64,000 nt of DNA from Theobroma cacao (GCF_000208745.1 NC_030852.1:14111662-14175661); one strand, 5' to 3'; numbered from the stretch's first letter, positions 32,526 to 44,821 are shown. Translations and numbers: made by a program. The notes: generated by a model not told the origin, from the letters alone.

Positions 32526-35001
32526 TGTGAGACCTCGACCTTCATAGACATGTAGCGGAGGTAAACCCTATGATGTGGAGTAGGGGTAGTTTGGTCATTT
32601 TCCTGACGAGCTCTTGAAGTGGATTTTCTAATATTATTAAGGCCTAAGTAGGCCTAAGGCATAAATGAATGATGAAAATGAGGATAAAATGACGAAAGAA
32701 ATAGAAATAATGATAATTTCCAAGGTAATGGCAAAATGGTCATTTTTCATCTCGAATCGAAATTTTTAAGTTTTCGTGAACCTGAGCATTTCTAGACAAT
32801 TATGGACTTTATCATAGTGTCAAAAGAGTAAAAAGATTGCATAAAGGATTGGAGGATGACAAAGCCAACTCGTTAAGGGCATTTTCATAATTTAAGTGAT
32901 GTCTGGATAAGCTTAGGCTATAAATATCTCATTTCTCCAGCAGCTTCCTCATTTTTCCAATAGCTTCTTGTTCTTGTTCCTCCCATCTCATGTTTCTTCA
33001 TCTTCCATGGAAGCTTCCCTTAAAGCTTCCATAACTCTCTCTCTCTAGCTTCAATTTTCATGCTTTTGAGCACTTTTTCATAGAACATTTTGTGCCTTTT
33101 CCCTCTCTCACCTTAAAACCCTCAAAAGCTTTGTTCAGCACTTTCTCTCACTAGTTGGAAGTTTTAGAGAGAGAAAGAGAGACTTGTCATAGTAGCTTGA
33201 AAACTTTTGAAAAGGAGTTCAACTATAAGTCCACCAAGGTGAAAGATGAGTTAGGGTTGATTTTAGGTGGTTAGAGATGGCTAATAATTAGAATTATGGG
33301 ATGTTATATTTTTTATGGTTATATTGTGTGTGATAGGTTCCAACGAGGCCACAGATGTCCGTTTGAAGCAATAATCGAAGTTATAGTGAATTGAAGATTC
33401 AACAAATATCGGTGAGTGAACTTGCATCAAAGTATTTTTGGGAAATACCTATGTGTTGGGATGAAGCATTTAAATGATTTTACTGAGCTTTTCATTAAAT
33501 TATGCATGGGAACAAGCCCTTGATAAAATGTTTTGATGTTGTGAAAATGTGAAATGTGTAAAAAGATGAATCCATGTGCTCCTATATTATGTTGGTACGT
33601 ATATATATGAATATATGTTGTGCATTGATGAATAATGTTGTGTGATGATGTTGAAGTGTGCGAGTAGGGAGTGCACACATGATGAATTTGAAGTGCGCGA
33701 GTAGGGAGTGCACATATGTGATGATAGAATGTGCAAGTATGGAGTGCACATGACGATGAATGAAGTGGGGTGGTGTACGTGTTATATATGTTTATATATG
33801 TATATGTGATAGAAAGTTTATGATTATAATATGTTATTGAAATGAATAATGAGAAACTTGATTATAGTCAATGTGTTCACTTTGATGTGCAATATGGTAG
33901 GAATGGATTTTGTGGCATGTGAAAATCCCTTAATTGTCATCTACCCTGAATCTTGTTGCAGCGAGAAACTCTTGGGTGGTGGGGGCACAAACCAGCCTTA
34001 TTTCTCGGTGCAGCGAGAAAGAATTCTAGCTGCAACAAAGAATTTCGCTACAACGAAAATGGATTCTCGTTGCAGCGAGAAACTCTCGGGTGGTTCAAAA
34101 ATCCTAGTGTAGTTCTTTCACTTTGACAATGATTTTGACAACATTTCGCTCAAAACTGGGCAAAGTTGTAAACTTCAAAGTTGTAGCCCAGTCTCTTAGA
34201 TTTCTAATGGTTTAAAAATCATATCAATTAGACTTCTGTAGTGGGAGATGTGCTTGAAAATCTAAAACATATGCAAACCAAGAATGTTTTTCGCTGCAAC
34301 GAGAAACTTGTTGTCGTGCTTGCTACCTTGCTTGATTTTGACATATTTTTCACCCATTTAACTTCATGGATTGATCATGGGTTTTTGCAACACTATGAGG
34401 TTATTAATCAAATTTTGAAATGAGGGGTTTTTAGTAAGAAATTAAATCCATTACATTGTTTTTGAAACAAGTGCATCATGATTTCCAAGTTCTCCTTATC
34501 GATTGCTTATTCCATTCTTATGTTCACTAACTGAGTTTTATACACATGTTTTTAAACTTCATGTTTTCAGATTTGTAGGCAGTTGGGACCTAGATTGAGT
34601 GTCCACGTATGCTCGTCTTCTTGGTATGTACTATGGCATCTCAGTAGCGGTACCTTCACCCACGGTCACTCCGCTGATGGTCAAGAGTCTGTTACCTGTG
34701 AACAAGTATATGTAATGTAATCTGCTAGGATCTGTGTTATAAGTCAAATATGTATATTTGATTACCGATTCCACTATGAGTTGACAAACGGGTGACATTA
34801 GTTTGACATAATAAAATGGTGAGTATTGGGTCACTATTAAATGTTACTGAAATATTTTTAGTTGAAAATTACAATATGTGGTTTAGAAATGATGGTTGGG
34901 AATGATGATCGGGATTGCAAAAAAAAAAGCTTGCTTGGGCTTAGTGGGCTATGCCCATTGGGCCCATGTGTCAGTCATGGCCCTAGATTTGGGCTGTGAC
35001 A
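32526..35001 (+). mobile_element. 3' LTR, family B (non-autonomous element)
   Basis: It starts TGTGAGACCTCGACC and ends GGGCTGTGACA, and is similar to 22370-24794 throughout. The TATA-like CTATAAATAT is at 32918-32927. It carries three GTGCGAGTA..GAGTGCACA units at 33650-33750 and CTGCAG-centred motifs at 33950-34085. Confidence 0.87.
32918..32927 (+). promoter_or_regulatory. TATA box-like element of family B LTR
   Basis: CTATAAATAT is followed by a pyrimidine-rich leader. The same element is at about 51420 (plus) and, as GCATAAATAT, at about 45198. It is likely the LTR promoter that sets U3/R; this is inferred from motif and position only. Confidence 0.5.
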
Positions 35002-35621
35002 AGAGCAATCAATTCATAGTCTTCCACCAAGCTTTTAAGCTTTTTTGTGCTATCATTTATTTGTGCCTTCATTCCTATCTTTTGTAATCATTTTTTTCAC
35101 TATCTTTTGTAATCATATTTTTCACTATCATACTCTTCTATCATTGTACTTACTTGTCAAAATCCACCTTCTAGAGGTATATTTGCTTTAATCTTGTAAG
35201 AGAGAAAAAGGTTATAACTTAGCCCTCAAAATATAGTATTTAAAGGTTGTGCTTGATCGTTGAAAGGCATAAAGGTTATACCTTAGCCCTCAAAAGGTAT
35301 TGTTTAAAGGTGGAGCTTGAACCTTGAAAAGGTAATGGTTATGCTTGGTCCTTGAAAGGGCAAGAGTTATACTTGAACCTTTAAAAGGCATTGTATTGAA
35401 TTTATTCAATAGTGGATTTAAACTCTTTAGCTTCCATAAGGACAGGACATAGCCACTTATAGAGAGGGCTAAATCTCTATAAATTCTTTATGTATTTTCT
35501 CTCTACCTTTTACTCTTTAAACTTGTGTATTTTACTTTGAAGAGTTTGAAGGTTTGTTTACAACTTGCTTATTCATTATTTTGTTTATCAAATTACTTTT
35601 GGCATGTTTTAAACTGAAAAC
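35002..35621 (+). mobile_element. Middle piece of copia LTR (family F) with short tandem repeats
   Basis: This spacer lies between the family B derivative and the Tork-like copia element. Two ~27-bp units (TATCTTTTGTAATCAT...TTTTTCAC) lie at about 35070-35125. Two ~67-bp units plus shorter copies (AAAGGTTATA.CTTAGCCCTC..., then CTTGAACCTTGAAAAGG) lie at 35205-35395. The style fits a Maximus-type copia LTR. No gene is seen. Confidence 0.45.
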
Positions 35622-37250
35622 TGTTGGGGATTTAAATCATGCTAAGACAACTCATACGTAATGGAATATTATTAAAATTTTAATCCCCCAAGCCATGGAT
35701 CACTTTAATTGAAACTAATCTAGAAAAACCACAAAAGAAATTTTGACATACCTGAAAGTCTGCTTTCTTTGGTGGAGTCCTCCTTGGCTTTTTGTTTTAA
35801 CTTTTGTACACCAACTAGGACTTATCAAACCATAGCAGCACAGTTGTCCTGCCTCTAATGGTGCTCCACACAATGATTTGCAGAAATCTCTTCACTAAGA
35901 GTGTGTGAATCCCTAAACCGAAGTTTTTGCTAGCAAACTCTCAACTTTGAGATCCCTTGTGTTTCTCTCTTTTGGCTATGATTCTATCTCAACGCATGAG
36001 AAAATAAAATAGAACTCTTCTATATATTCAAGAGGCGACTAAGGGATTCTTTTATAGAGTTAATTAACCTAATTTATAACCAATAAGGATTATAAAATGT
36101 CTTGGGCTAATTGGGCCTTTATTTAATACTCCATCAAATCATATTTGATTTAGCCCAATACTTAATTGGATTAAGCCTCTATAAAATCAATTAGATCACA
36201 TCCAACTGAACTCAAATTAATTTTGACAATTCACCTTATATGTGTGACCCATTAGGTTCCCAACATGTTGGCAATAAATATAAATTAATTCAATTAAGAA
36301 TTTATATTTATATTTATAGATCATGAGCGACATCTGGCAATACATCACGACCATTCAAATGTTAGGAAAGTCAATATGATTTGACTAACTTTTCAGTGTA
36401 CAGTATCTCAGTGTAATTCAATCCTTTCATCATATATCCCAGATAGATAGAAAGCCTGGCTCGGTGTCTACTTTTTAACTTATCCATCTTAGTCTTGTAG
36501 CTTCTATATTGACCTATCAAGATTGCTTTGCCCAAGGACTTTTAATCAATATAAGCCAAGAGCAAATGAGATATGTCCCCTTCAAATCACTTGGGGTGAT
36601 GAATCCTCTCTAGACTACTCATTCATCTTCGCATGCTTCATGCCATACCCAAAAGCCCCCTGTTTAAGCATCTGGTCATCTTTAGACACGTAGAGGTGAA
36701 ATCAAAGCATGACAATTCACATACAAGATGACCTAGTATCACAAGTCTAAGGATTACTTATACTACTGACACATGAGAGTATTTCCATAGACACTTGAAT
36801 GAAATACCAAATAGAGCTCTCATAACGGGTCATGTTCAGTGAACTTGTTCCTTAACAAGCACCCACATACTATCCCCAAGTATCTCACACACTTCAACTT
36901 ATGAGATCAATTAGTCACTTCTAAAGTAAAGAGGCTTATCATGTACTAGCCTTTGAGCATTGTCAATGCCCTTATTCTTGACAATATAATGACTAGGAAC
37001 ATATTTAGGAACAAGGCTTTGATGCATAAGAATCTCATAATTATAACCTTTATAATTTCTTTGCAAGGCCATTATGTTCTAAGGACTTTATCTACATAAG
37101 TCTCTCATAACTCTTTATAAATAAACTCATGGATAAAGAAATACCTCATACATTATAAAATATCCATAATGTATTTAACATGAAATATGACTAATTAATA
37201 TAGTGTTTTACAAGCACAAAATCGATTGGCTTGTAGGGCTTACTTTAACA
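35622..37250 (-). mobile_element. 3' LTR of the Tork-like copia (left side)
   Basis: On minus it starts TGTTAAAGTAAGCC and ends CCCCAACA. It aligns along its whole length with 42794-44420, with differences at scattered single bases. Confidence 0.92.
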
Positions 37251-37264
37251 ATCTTCTACTAGCA

Positions 37265-38190
37265 TTAAAGCCAATCGCCCATGTACCTAATACCAAAGCC
37301 CTCCAAGTAGCGATCATGTTTCTACTAGGACAAAGCTTTAGTGAGAGGGTCAGCTAAGTTGTCCTCCGTGGGTACTCTCTCTATGTTAATATCACCTCTT
37401 CTAATGATCTCTCTGATCAAGTGATAATGCCGCAATACATGTTTGGATCGTTGATGAGATCTTGGTTCCTTTGCTTATGCAATGGCTCCATTGTTGTCAC
37501 AGTACAAAGTTACAGGATCAACAATGCTAGGAACCACATCAAGTTTAGTTACGAACTTCTTGATCCAAACTCCCTCATTCGTTAACTCAGACGCGGAGAT
37601 GTATTCAGCCTCGGTTGTAGAATCTGCAGTTGTTGCTTGCTTGGAACTTTTCCAGCTAATAGCACCGCCATTTAAGGTAAATATAAATCCACTTTGCAAA
37701 TTGTTGTCATCCTTATCAGATTGGAATGCAGCATCTCCATATCCTTTAACTTGGAGTTCAGCCCTTTCATAGACTAAGAAAACATCCTTAGTTCTTCGTA
37801 AGTACTTAAGGATATTTTTCACTGCAATCTAGTGATTCTCACCTGGATTTGATTGGTATTTGCTCATGACACTTAAAGCATATGCTACATCTGGTCTAGT
37901 ACATAACATGGCATACATGATGGATCCTATAGCCGATGCATATGGTATCCTATCCATCCTCATCCTCTCATCTTGTGTCTTTGGACACATATCCTTTAAG
38001 AGATGAATGCCATGTGACATAGGCAAGTGTCCCTTTTTGGACTCGATCATGCTAAACCTCTTTAGTACCTTGTCTATATAAGTGGATTGGGACAATCCTA
38101 ACAGCCTCTTTTATCTATCTCTATAAATCCTTATTCCCAGAACATAGGTCGCTTCTCCCAAATCCTTCATGAAGAATTGTTTGGATAGCC
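37265..38190 (-). pseudogene. Tork-like pol: RT C-terminus and RNase H
   Basis: Read right to left: SQSTYIDKVLKRFSM, RIPYASAIGSIMYAMLCTRP and YALSVMSKYQSNPGE (38095-37835), a stop where Trp is expected (about 37829), then NILKYLRRTKDVFLVY and the RNase H domain GYGDAAFQSDKDD...GGAISWKSSKQATTADSTTEAEY...LYCDNNGAIA (37822-37475). Beyond this, SKHVLRHYHLIREI- and ADPLTKAL-type sequence runs to the natural-looking end MGDWL-stop at 37265-37267. Some stops are present in the last part. Confidence 0.85.
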
Positions 38191-38875
38191 AGATTTTGAC
38201 AGTCTATAGCATTGGTATATCGTTTCCTATTAATAGTATATCATCAACATAAAGTACTAAAAATACAACTGCTTGTTCATTTACCCTTTTGTAAACACAT
38301 GGATCATCAAGATTCTTGACGAAATCATATTCTTTAATAGTTACATCAAATCTGATGTTCTAACTCCTAGATGCTTGCTTCAGCCCGTAAATGGACTTTT
38401 GGAGTTTGCATACTTTATGTTGATTCTCCTTGGATATTAAACCTTCAGATTGTGTCATATACACTTCCTTTTGCAAATTCCCATTAAGGAATGCTATCTT
38501 TACATCCATTTGCCATATCTCATAATCATAATATGCAGTAATAGCAAGCAAAATCCTAATGGATTTAATCATAGCCAAAGGTGAGAAGGTTTCCTCATAA
38601 TCGATTCCTTCAACTCAGTTGTAACCTTTAGTAACCAACCTAGCCTTTTACGTTTGTACATTACCATCCATGTCAGTTTTTCTCTTAAAGACCCATTTGC
38701 ATCCCATGGGTTTTACCCTTTCAGATGTATCAACCAAAGTCCATACTTGGTTGACATGCATGGCATCCATCTCAGATTTCATGGCCTCTAGCCACTTATT
38801 AGAATCAATATCAGATATTACTTCCTCATAAGTAGTAGGCTCTTTGTCAATTGGCAGAGCATCTTTTTCCATCAT
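38190..38875 (-). pseudogene. Tork-like pol: reverse transcriptase core
   Basis: From the right: WLEAMKSEMDAMHVNQVWTL and KPMGCKWVFKRKTDMDGNV (38790-38650), then a break with stops. FQ-type motif WQMDVKIAFLNGNLQKEVYM and CKLQKSIYGLKQASRS follow (38500-38360), then a stop. The catalytic YVDD box is intact (codons at 38240-38251), within LYVDDILLIG. Trp- and Gln-to-stop changes interrupt the frame at several points, so the gene is dead, but its active-site residues are the best kept of the copia pol genes in the window. Confidence 0.86.
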
Positions 38876-39341
38876 AAATCTATATCTCTCTGGAAGTTAT
38901 CTTTGTCTCATAGATCTACGGAGCACTTGTGTTTCTTGAGTATTGGTTTGAGCGTCCAATGCTTCAACCGTTGCCTTAGGTTCCAAAGGGATGTCAGTTT
39001 GTGATTTTCGACCTCTTCAAGAATTATTTTACTCCCACTAATCCCTTCAAGTAAAAACTCTATTTCTAATAAAGTGGCATGTTTCAAGACAATCACCTTT
39101 TGCTTAGTGGGATTATAAAAATAGTATCCTACAGTTTATTTAGGATACCCTACAAACTTGCATTTGTCTGATCTAGCTCTAAGCTTATCAGATGATGCAC
39201 GCTTCACATAAGCTGTACATTCCCAAATCCTTGCGTAAGACAAGTATGGCCTTTGCCATACCACATCTCATATGGTGTTTTATCAACAGATTTGGTTGGC
39301 ACCTTGTTAAGAAGGTAAGCAGCAATCTTTAAGGCATATCC

Positions 39342-39779
39342 CTAAAAGGATATTGGAAGGTCTACCCTGCTCATCATGGAACGAACCATGTCCAACAAGG
39401 TTCGGTTTCTCCTCTTAAACACTCGATTGCGTTGTGGAGTTCCAAGTGGAGTCCATTGTGATAGAATCCCATGTTCCATTAGATAATCCAGAAACTCTTG
39501 ACTAAGATATTCTCTTCCTCGATCCGATATAAGGGTGAGAATACTCTTCCCAATTTCTTTCTCAACTTTAGCCTTAAACTCTTTGAACTTTTCAAAAGCT
39601 TTAGACTTGTACTTCATTAGGTACACATAACCAAATATAGAATGGTCATCTGTAAACGTAATGAAATACGAATAACCTCCTCTAGCTGGTGTGTTTAAGG
39701 GTCCACATACATCTGAATGTATTAGTCCTAAGAGCACACCTGCTCTTTCAACCTTTCCAATAAAAGGAGTCTTAGTCAT
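39342..39779 (-). pseudogene. Tork-like pol: integrase core
   Basis: The open frame includes the first catalytic Asp (LGLIHSDVCGPLNTPARGGY), the second (LISDRGREYLSQEFLDYL) and the C-terminal end of the core (RRNRTLLDMVRSMM). The expected Glu just before RRNRT is Lys (AAG, complement of 39414-39416), and the preceding N-G-V is altered, so the DDE triad is incomplete. The C-terminal extension continues leftward through 38908-39340 with stops. The zinc-finger part is in 39843-40052. Confidence 0.86.
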
Positions 39780-39842
39780 CTTACCAAGGAAACAACACTC
39801 ACAAGCTCCATATGAGTCATAATCAAATGGATCTAGTTAACC

Positions 39843-40378
39843 TTATTTATATAACTTAGCTATCTTTGTCTGATTGATATGACCAAGTCTACAATGCCAG
39901 ATGTAGGTTTGATTTGGATTATCTTTTCTAGCTTTCTTGACATCTATATTAAGCATTGGGCTATCAGGATCCACAACATAAAGTCCTCCATGACATGTTG
40001 CAGATCCATAAAATACATCTTTTAGAATGACAGTGCAACAATTGCCTTTCATACTAAATTTGAAATCATCATTCTTAGCTAGGTATGAAACCGAAATGAT
40101 GTTTCTAGTTAATGTTGGTACACAATAGCACTCTTTTGCTCCAGCACTAAGCTTGGTGGAAAAATAAAATCACAAGTCCTAACGAGAACTGCTGCAATTT
40201 TTGAACCATTGCCTACTTTTAGGACTACTTCATTTTTACCAAGCTTTCTACTATCCTTTAAAGCCTTCATGCCAGTACATAAATGCGATTGACATCCTGA
40301 ATCTATTATCCAAGATTTCGGATTGACAATAGAAAGATTAAGCTCAATTATATTTAAAGTTATCTCTTTACTTGTCAA
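39843..40378 (-). pseudogene. Tork-like pol: protease and GAG-pre-integrase
   Basis: Protease is at 40109-40378 with KSWIIDSGCQSHLCTG (D-S-G intact) and LKVGNGSKIAAV. After a short break, the GAG-pre-integrase part (LKDVFYG...GGLYVVDPDSP) and the first zinc-binding residues of integrase (HCRLGHINQTKI) follow at 40052-39843. It is interrupted by stops between the two frames. No gag zinc knuckle is visible just upstream (right), where it is expected. Confidence 0.82.
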
Positions 40379-40389
40379 GATTTCACTCT

Positions 40390-42780
40390 TCTATTTATTG
40401 AGAACTTTTCACAAAGTGATATACCAGTTTAAACATTTTAGGCTAATGGCATCAAGTATGCCAAGCAAAGTAGCAATTATTATACCCATTCTAGCAACCT
40501 ATAAATATAGAAAAAGTATTTGTATTAGCCTTTCATGTTATAAATCAATTTAATATGAGGTCTTAAATCTTCCATTGATTCTCTCTCTAATTTTTCATAA
40601 CAATAGCCCTCACTATTATACGAAAATCTCTGCTAGGTATTTCTAGTGGGCTGGGACCCCTTACGAATTATTGCAACCTTGACTGACTCAACAAATCACA
40701 ATAAGCCTAATTGGGGAGATAACGTAGCTTATCAATTGCATCCACATGCAACTCCCATACTAGTTAGGTGACAACTCATTGTCTAAATGCATCATATGCA
40801 TTTTGCCTAACCCTGCCTCTAAGACCATGAGGTCAAGTGTGACACATCCCAACCACATAGTTTTAGTTAAGTAAGACCCACCAATAACTCAAACGTGCCC
40901 GTGTAAAAGTTTGACCTTGAGTGACTCAATAAGTCTTCAATTAAAAGGGTAGCCTGGTTATCTTGTTATATGGTGGAAGGCAACTTAATCATGCAAAGCA
41001 TGTGACTCAATATTTTAATGAAGGATTTTTGTTGTTGCTTTTATCTTGTTATTTAGGTGTCATCGAATTTGGCATGCATAGCATTTATAATATTGCATAA
41101 AATAAATCTATCACATGCATACTACTACGATGATTATGGACTTTTATCTAATCTAATTTCCTTGAGCCATCGAAGGAAATTAGTTGGTCAATCCTATAGG
41201 ATTACATACAAATATCACCATATCTTGTAGTCTTGTAATCTTCATGTCTCCTTGGAGCCTTCGTCCTTTATTCTTGGAATTACAAAATTTTCTTCCTAAT
41301 CTAATCCTATGAATTCTAATTACATATATGTAAAGAAATCTCAAGTTACATTTGAGGGGAGTAAGATGAGAAGAGAATTTTACAACTTCTAAATAAAATA
41401 GAGGAAAGGCAAGGCACACAACTNTACATATATGTAAAGAAATCTCAAGTTACATTTGAGGGGAGTAAGATGAGAAGAGAATTTTACAACTTCTAAATAA
41501 AATAGAGGAAAGGTAGGGCACACACTCCCTATTTATAAAATAAATACCAAATACATTCAACCATAACCATCCATAACACATTATATTGTTCTAAGTCCAT
41601 AATCATCCTCAACATTCATAATCATATAATGAACATATAAAACTTATGTTTAATTCAAATTGAAGATCTCATATGTCATTTGGCAATAATATTACTCAAC
41701 CTTTAAATATATTAATCCAAATAATTTGATGTCCAAGTCCCATTAAATGTCTTGCGCCAATTTAGAAGGCTTAGTCTTACTAGGAATTAAATTAAGTATA
41801 GACTTTGTAATCCTAAACCTTTTAGGACTATGAATTTAAATCTGACCCTTATTCTCAATAGGAGTTCTAATCATATTAGAAATTTAAAATTCAAAGGAAT
41901 CCTAATCCAATTAGGCTTTCTAATCTTATTAGAAAATTTAATCCTTGTTGTCCTCAATTTTTACAATTCTAGTCCAACTAGAATTAGATCTTTATGGACA
42001 AGAGTCCTATTTCTTTGCCAATTTTATTTTAGAATCTTATTTGGGCCTATCCTAAACTCTTTAGGATATATTCCATTACAATTAGGACTCAAATTCAGGT
42101 CACAACCAAATTAGTGCAACTCTTAATTATATAGAGAAGAAATAGCACAAGCTAGTGTAATTTTATTGGGTTTGCATCACCTATGCTGTCCCAAATCCTT
42201 TGAAGCTCCATACTCCATTGTTTGCTGTGATTTTGGCACCAATTCAAAGACATCCATGCCCCAAACATCATGCAAAAAAGCTCTCAAAACCTCAGTAAAT
42301 TCAGAATACAAATAGCCATGATTTTGCAAGTCCTTGTCACACAAGAATACAATTCCAGCAAACAGTTTGTCCAGAAATATCATCAGATCACCACCCAAAC
42401 AAGGTAATTAAATGCTGTAAATTTTCAGAGGTTGAGATCGTCCACTTGACCTTCTACCCTCCAACAATCACGTTCAAAATCCTTCTCTAAGTCCCTCAAA
42501 ACAATTTCGAAATCAGATCACATTATGCTGCCGGACTTTTCAGATTTGGATTCTCTTAAAACAAATCTATAAAATCCTTAAGGACTTATTAAATCTAGAT
42601 TTTAAATCCATAAATCAAGAATTTAAAGGTCTTTTGAAATATAAATTAGTTTTGAAAAAATCCATTCAGAATTATTCTAAATAATTTTTTCAAACTTTGC
42701 ATCAAATCAACATATAAACAAAACAGTTTTTGTAATCTTCAACAACTAAACATAAAACTAGATTAAATCAATTAAAGGAG
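40390..42780 (-). other. Non-coding 2.4 kb in place of gag (Tork-like copia)
   Basis: Between PBS and protease, gag (about 1 kb or more) is expected. Neither a gag core motif nor a CCHC knuckle is recognisable on minus. The stretch is AT-rich, with several ATTAGGA/TCCTAAT inverted words at 41850-42080 and a short minus frame (42177-42398) without known motifs. It includes the duplicated block around 41424. Confidence 0.6.
41321..41527. repeat. 103-bp direct duplication around a single N (probable assembly join)
   Basis: 41321-41423 and 41425-41527 are nearly identical and separated by one N at 41424. The second copy differs at a few bases near its end (AGGTAGGGCACACACT against AGGCAAGGCACACAACT). 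This is what two overlapping contigs joined end to end would give. Confidence 0.85.
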
Positions 42781-42792
42781 GCTCTGATACCA
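42781..42792 (-). other. Primer-binding site of Tork-like copia
   Basis: GCTCTGATACCA on plus is TGGTATCAGAGC on minus, one base from the right LTR. It fixes the element's orientation. Confidence 0.93.
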
Positions 42793-42793
42793 C

Positions 42794-44420
42794 TATTGAG
42801 GATTTAAATCATACTAAGACAACTCACATGCAGTGAAATATTATTAAAATTTTAATCCCCCAAGCCATGGATCACTTTAATTGAAACTAATCTAAAAAAA
42901 CCACAAAAGAAATTTTGACATACCTGAAAGTTTGCTTTCTTTGGTGGAGTCCTCCTTGGCTTTTCATTTTAACTTTTGTACACCAACTAGGACTTATCAA
43001 ACCACAACAGCACAGTTGCTTTGCCTCTGATGGTGATCCACATAGTGATTTGCCAAAATCTTTTCACTAAAAGTGTGTGAAACCCTAAACAGAAGTTTGT
43101 GCTAGCAAACTCTCAACTTTGAGCTCCCTTGTGTTTCTCTCTTTTGGCTATGATCCTATCTCAACACATGAGAAAATAAAATAGAACTCTTCTATATATT
43201 AAAGAGGCCGCTAAGGGATTCTTTGATAGAGTTAATTGACTTACTTTATAACCAATAAGGATTATAAAATGTCTTGGGCTAATTGGGCCTTTATTTAATA
43301 CTCCATCAAATCATATTTGATTTAGCCCAATACTTAATTGGATTAAGCCTCTATAAAATCAATTAGATCACATCCAATTGAACTCAAATTAATTTTGACA
43401 ATTCACCTTATGTGTGTGACCCATTAGGTTTCCAACATGTTGGCAATAAATATAAATTAATTCAATTAATAATTTATATTTATATTTATAGATCATGAGC
43501 AGCATCTAGCAATACATCATGACCAGCCAAATGTCAGGAGAGTTAATATGATTTGACTAACCTTTCAGTGTACAGTATCTCAGTGTAATTAGATCATTTC
43601 ATCATATATCTCAGATAGATAAAAAGCCTGGCTCGATGTCTACTTTCTAACTTATCCATATTAGTCCTGTAGCTTCTATATTGACCTATCAAGATTGCCT
43701 TGGCCAAGGACTTTTAATCAATATAAGCTAGAAGCAAATGAGATATGTCCCCTTCAAATCACTTAGGATGATGAATCCTCTCTAGACTACTCATTCATCT
43801 TCGCATGCTTCATGCCATACCCAAAAGCCCCCTGTTTAAGCATCTAGTCATCTCCAGACCCATAGAGGTGAAATCAAAGCATGACAATTCACATACAATA
43901 TGACATGGTATCACAACTCTAAGGACTACTTACACTACTAACACATGAGAGTATTTCTATAGACACTCGAGTGAAATACCAAATGCACCTTTCATAGCGG
44001 GTCATGTTCAGTGAACTTGTTCCTTAACAAGCACCCACATATTATCCCAAAGTATCTCACATACTTCAACTTATGAGATCAATTGCTTACTTCCAAAGTA
44101 AGGAAGCTTAGCATGTACTAGCCTTTGAGCATTGTCAATACCCTTATTCTTAACAATACAATGACCAGGAACATATTTAGGAACAAGGCTTTGATACATA
44201 AAAATCTTATAATTATAACCTTTATAATTTCTTTGCAAGGCCATTATGTTCCAAGGACTTTATCTACATAAGTCTCTCATAACTCTTTATAAATAAGCTC
44301 ATGGATAAAGAAATACCTCATACATTATAAATATCCATAATGTACTTAACATGAAATATGAATAATTAATATAGTGTTTTACAAGCACAAAATCGATTGG
44401 CTTGCAAGCTTACACTAACA
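42794..44420 (-). mobile_element. 5' LTR of the Tork-like copia (right side)
   Basis: On minus it starts TGTTAGTGTAAGC and ends CCTCAATA (CCAACA in the other copy). A related, more diverged copy starts on plus at 62974. Confidence 0.92.
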
Positions 44421-44425
44421 ATAAC

Positions 44426-44802
44426 AAATTTGAGAAACTTGTATTTAAGCTTGGCTTCATAAAAAAGCTAAACTTGTGGCAACTTGATTTGTATTCAAAC
44501 TTGATTGGTTTACAACTTGCTTATTCCTCTCTTACTTCTCACTTTTCACATTTAAGGATTGTCCTTTACCTTGAAGCTTTTGCAAAATTAATTTTCATAT
44601 TGTTTAATTATTGATTTATTCATTAATTTATTCTTGGCACAATTTGATTGAAAACCACAAATTGTGAAAATTGCTTTTAACTTGTCTTTATTTAAAAAGT
44701 TTTTAGATTGCCTTCATGAGAAATTTAATTTAAGGAAAAAAGTTTTTTGTAATCCAATTCAACCCCCCTCTTAGATATTTCCACATTATTATTAAGCTAA
44801 CA
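44426..44802 (+). mobile_element. 3' end of copia LTR (family F)
   Basis: It ends with TTCAACCCCCCTCTTAGATA, then 'TTTCCACATTATTATTAAGCTAACA', the common copia LTR end style (compare CACCCCTTCTTTAGCAC...CCAACA at 13540-13573). No PBS follows, so family F looks like a solo LTR into which three large elements were inserted; its 5' start is outside the window. Confidence 0.5.
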
Positions 44803-44821
44803 TGTCTAACAGAATAGATAC

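Larger units (their letters stand above)
22370..35001 (+). mobile_element. Non-autonomous family B gypsy derivative (LARD-like) with nested LTR
   Basis: It has two family B LTRs in the same orientation (22370-24794 and 32526-35001), a degenerate PBS after the first and a polypurine tract before the second. The internal region, 4.5 kb after removing the nested family G LTR, matches the coding family member at 44822-60017 only at its two ends: the gag start (MPPETRA at 24941) and the tail of the chromodomain region (from about 32285). No protease, RT, RNase H or integrase motif is recognisable between. Flanking 5-mers ATTGC and AGAGC match at 3 of 5, a weak TSD. Confidence 0.72.
35622..44420 (-). 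mobile_element. Tork-like Ty1/copia retrotransposon, minus strand, TSD AAAAC/ATAAC
   Basis: LTRs of 1629 bp (35622-37250) and 1627 bp (42794-44420) flank a 5.5-kb internal region. Flanking 5-mers are AAAAC (35617-35621) and ATAAC (44421-44425), one mismatch. A PBS lies next to the right LTR, so transcription runs right to left. Pol order on minus is protease, integrase, RT, RNase H. Motifs such as GDAAFQSDKDD...SWKSSKQ and YALSVMSKYQSNPGE are of the Tork style. Pol has several stops but keeps the YVDD box. The place of gag holds unrelated non-coding sequence. Confidence 0.88.

Noticed and set aside
37482..37772. 96-codon plus-strand frame
   Set aside because: It is the antisense shadow of the Tork-like RNase H gene on the minus strand.
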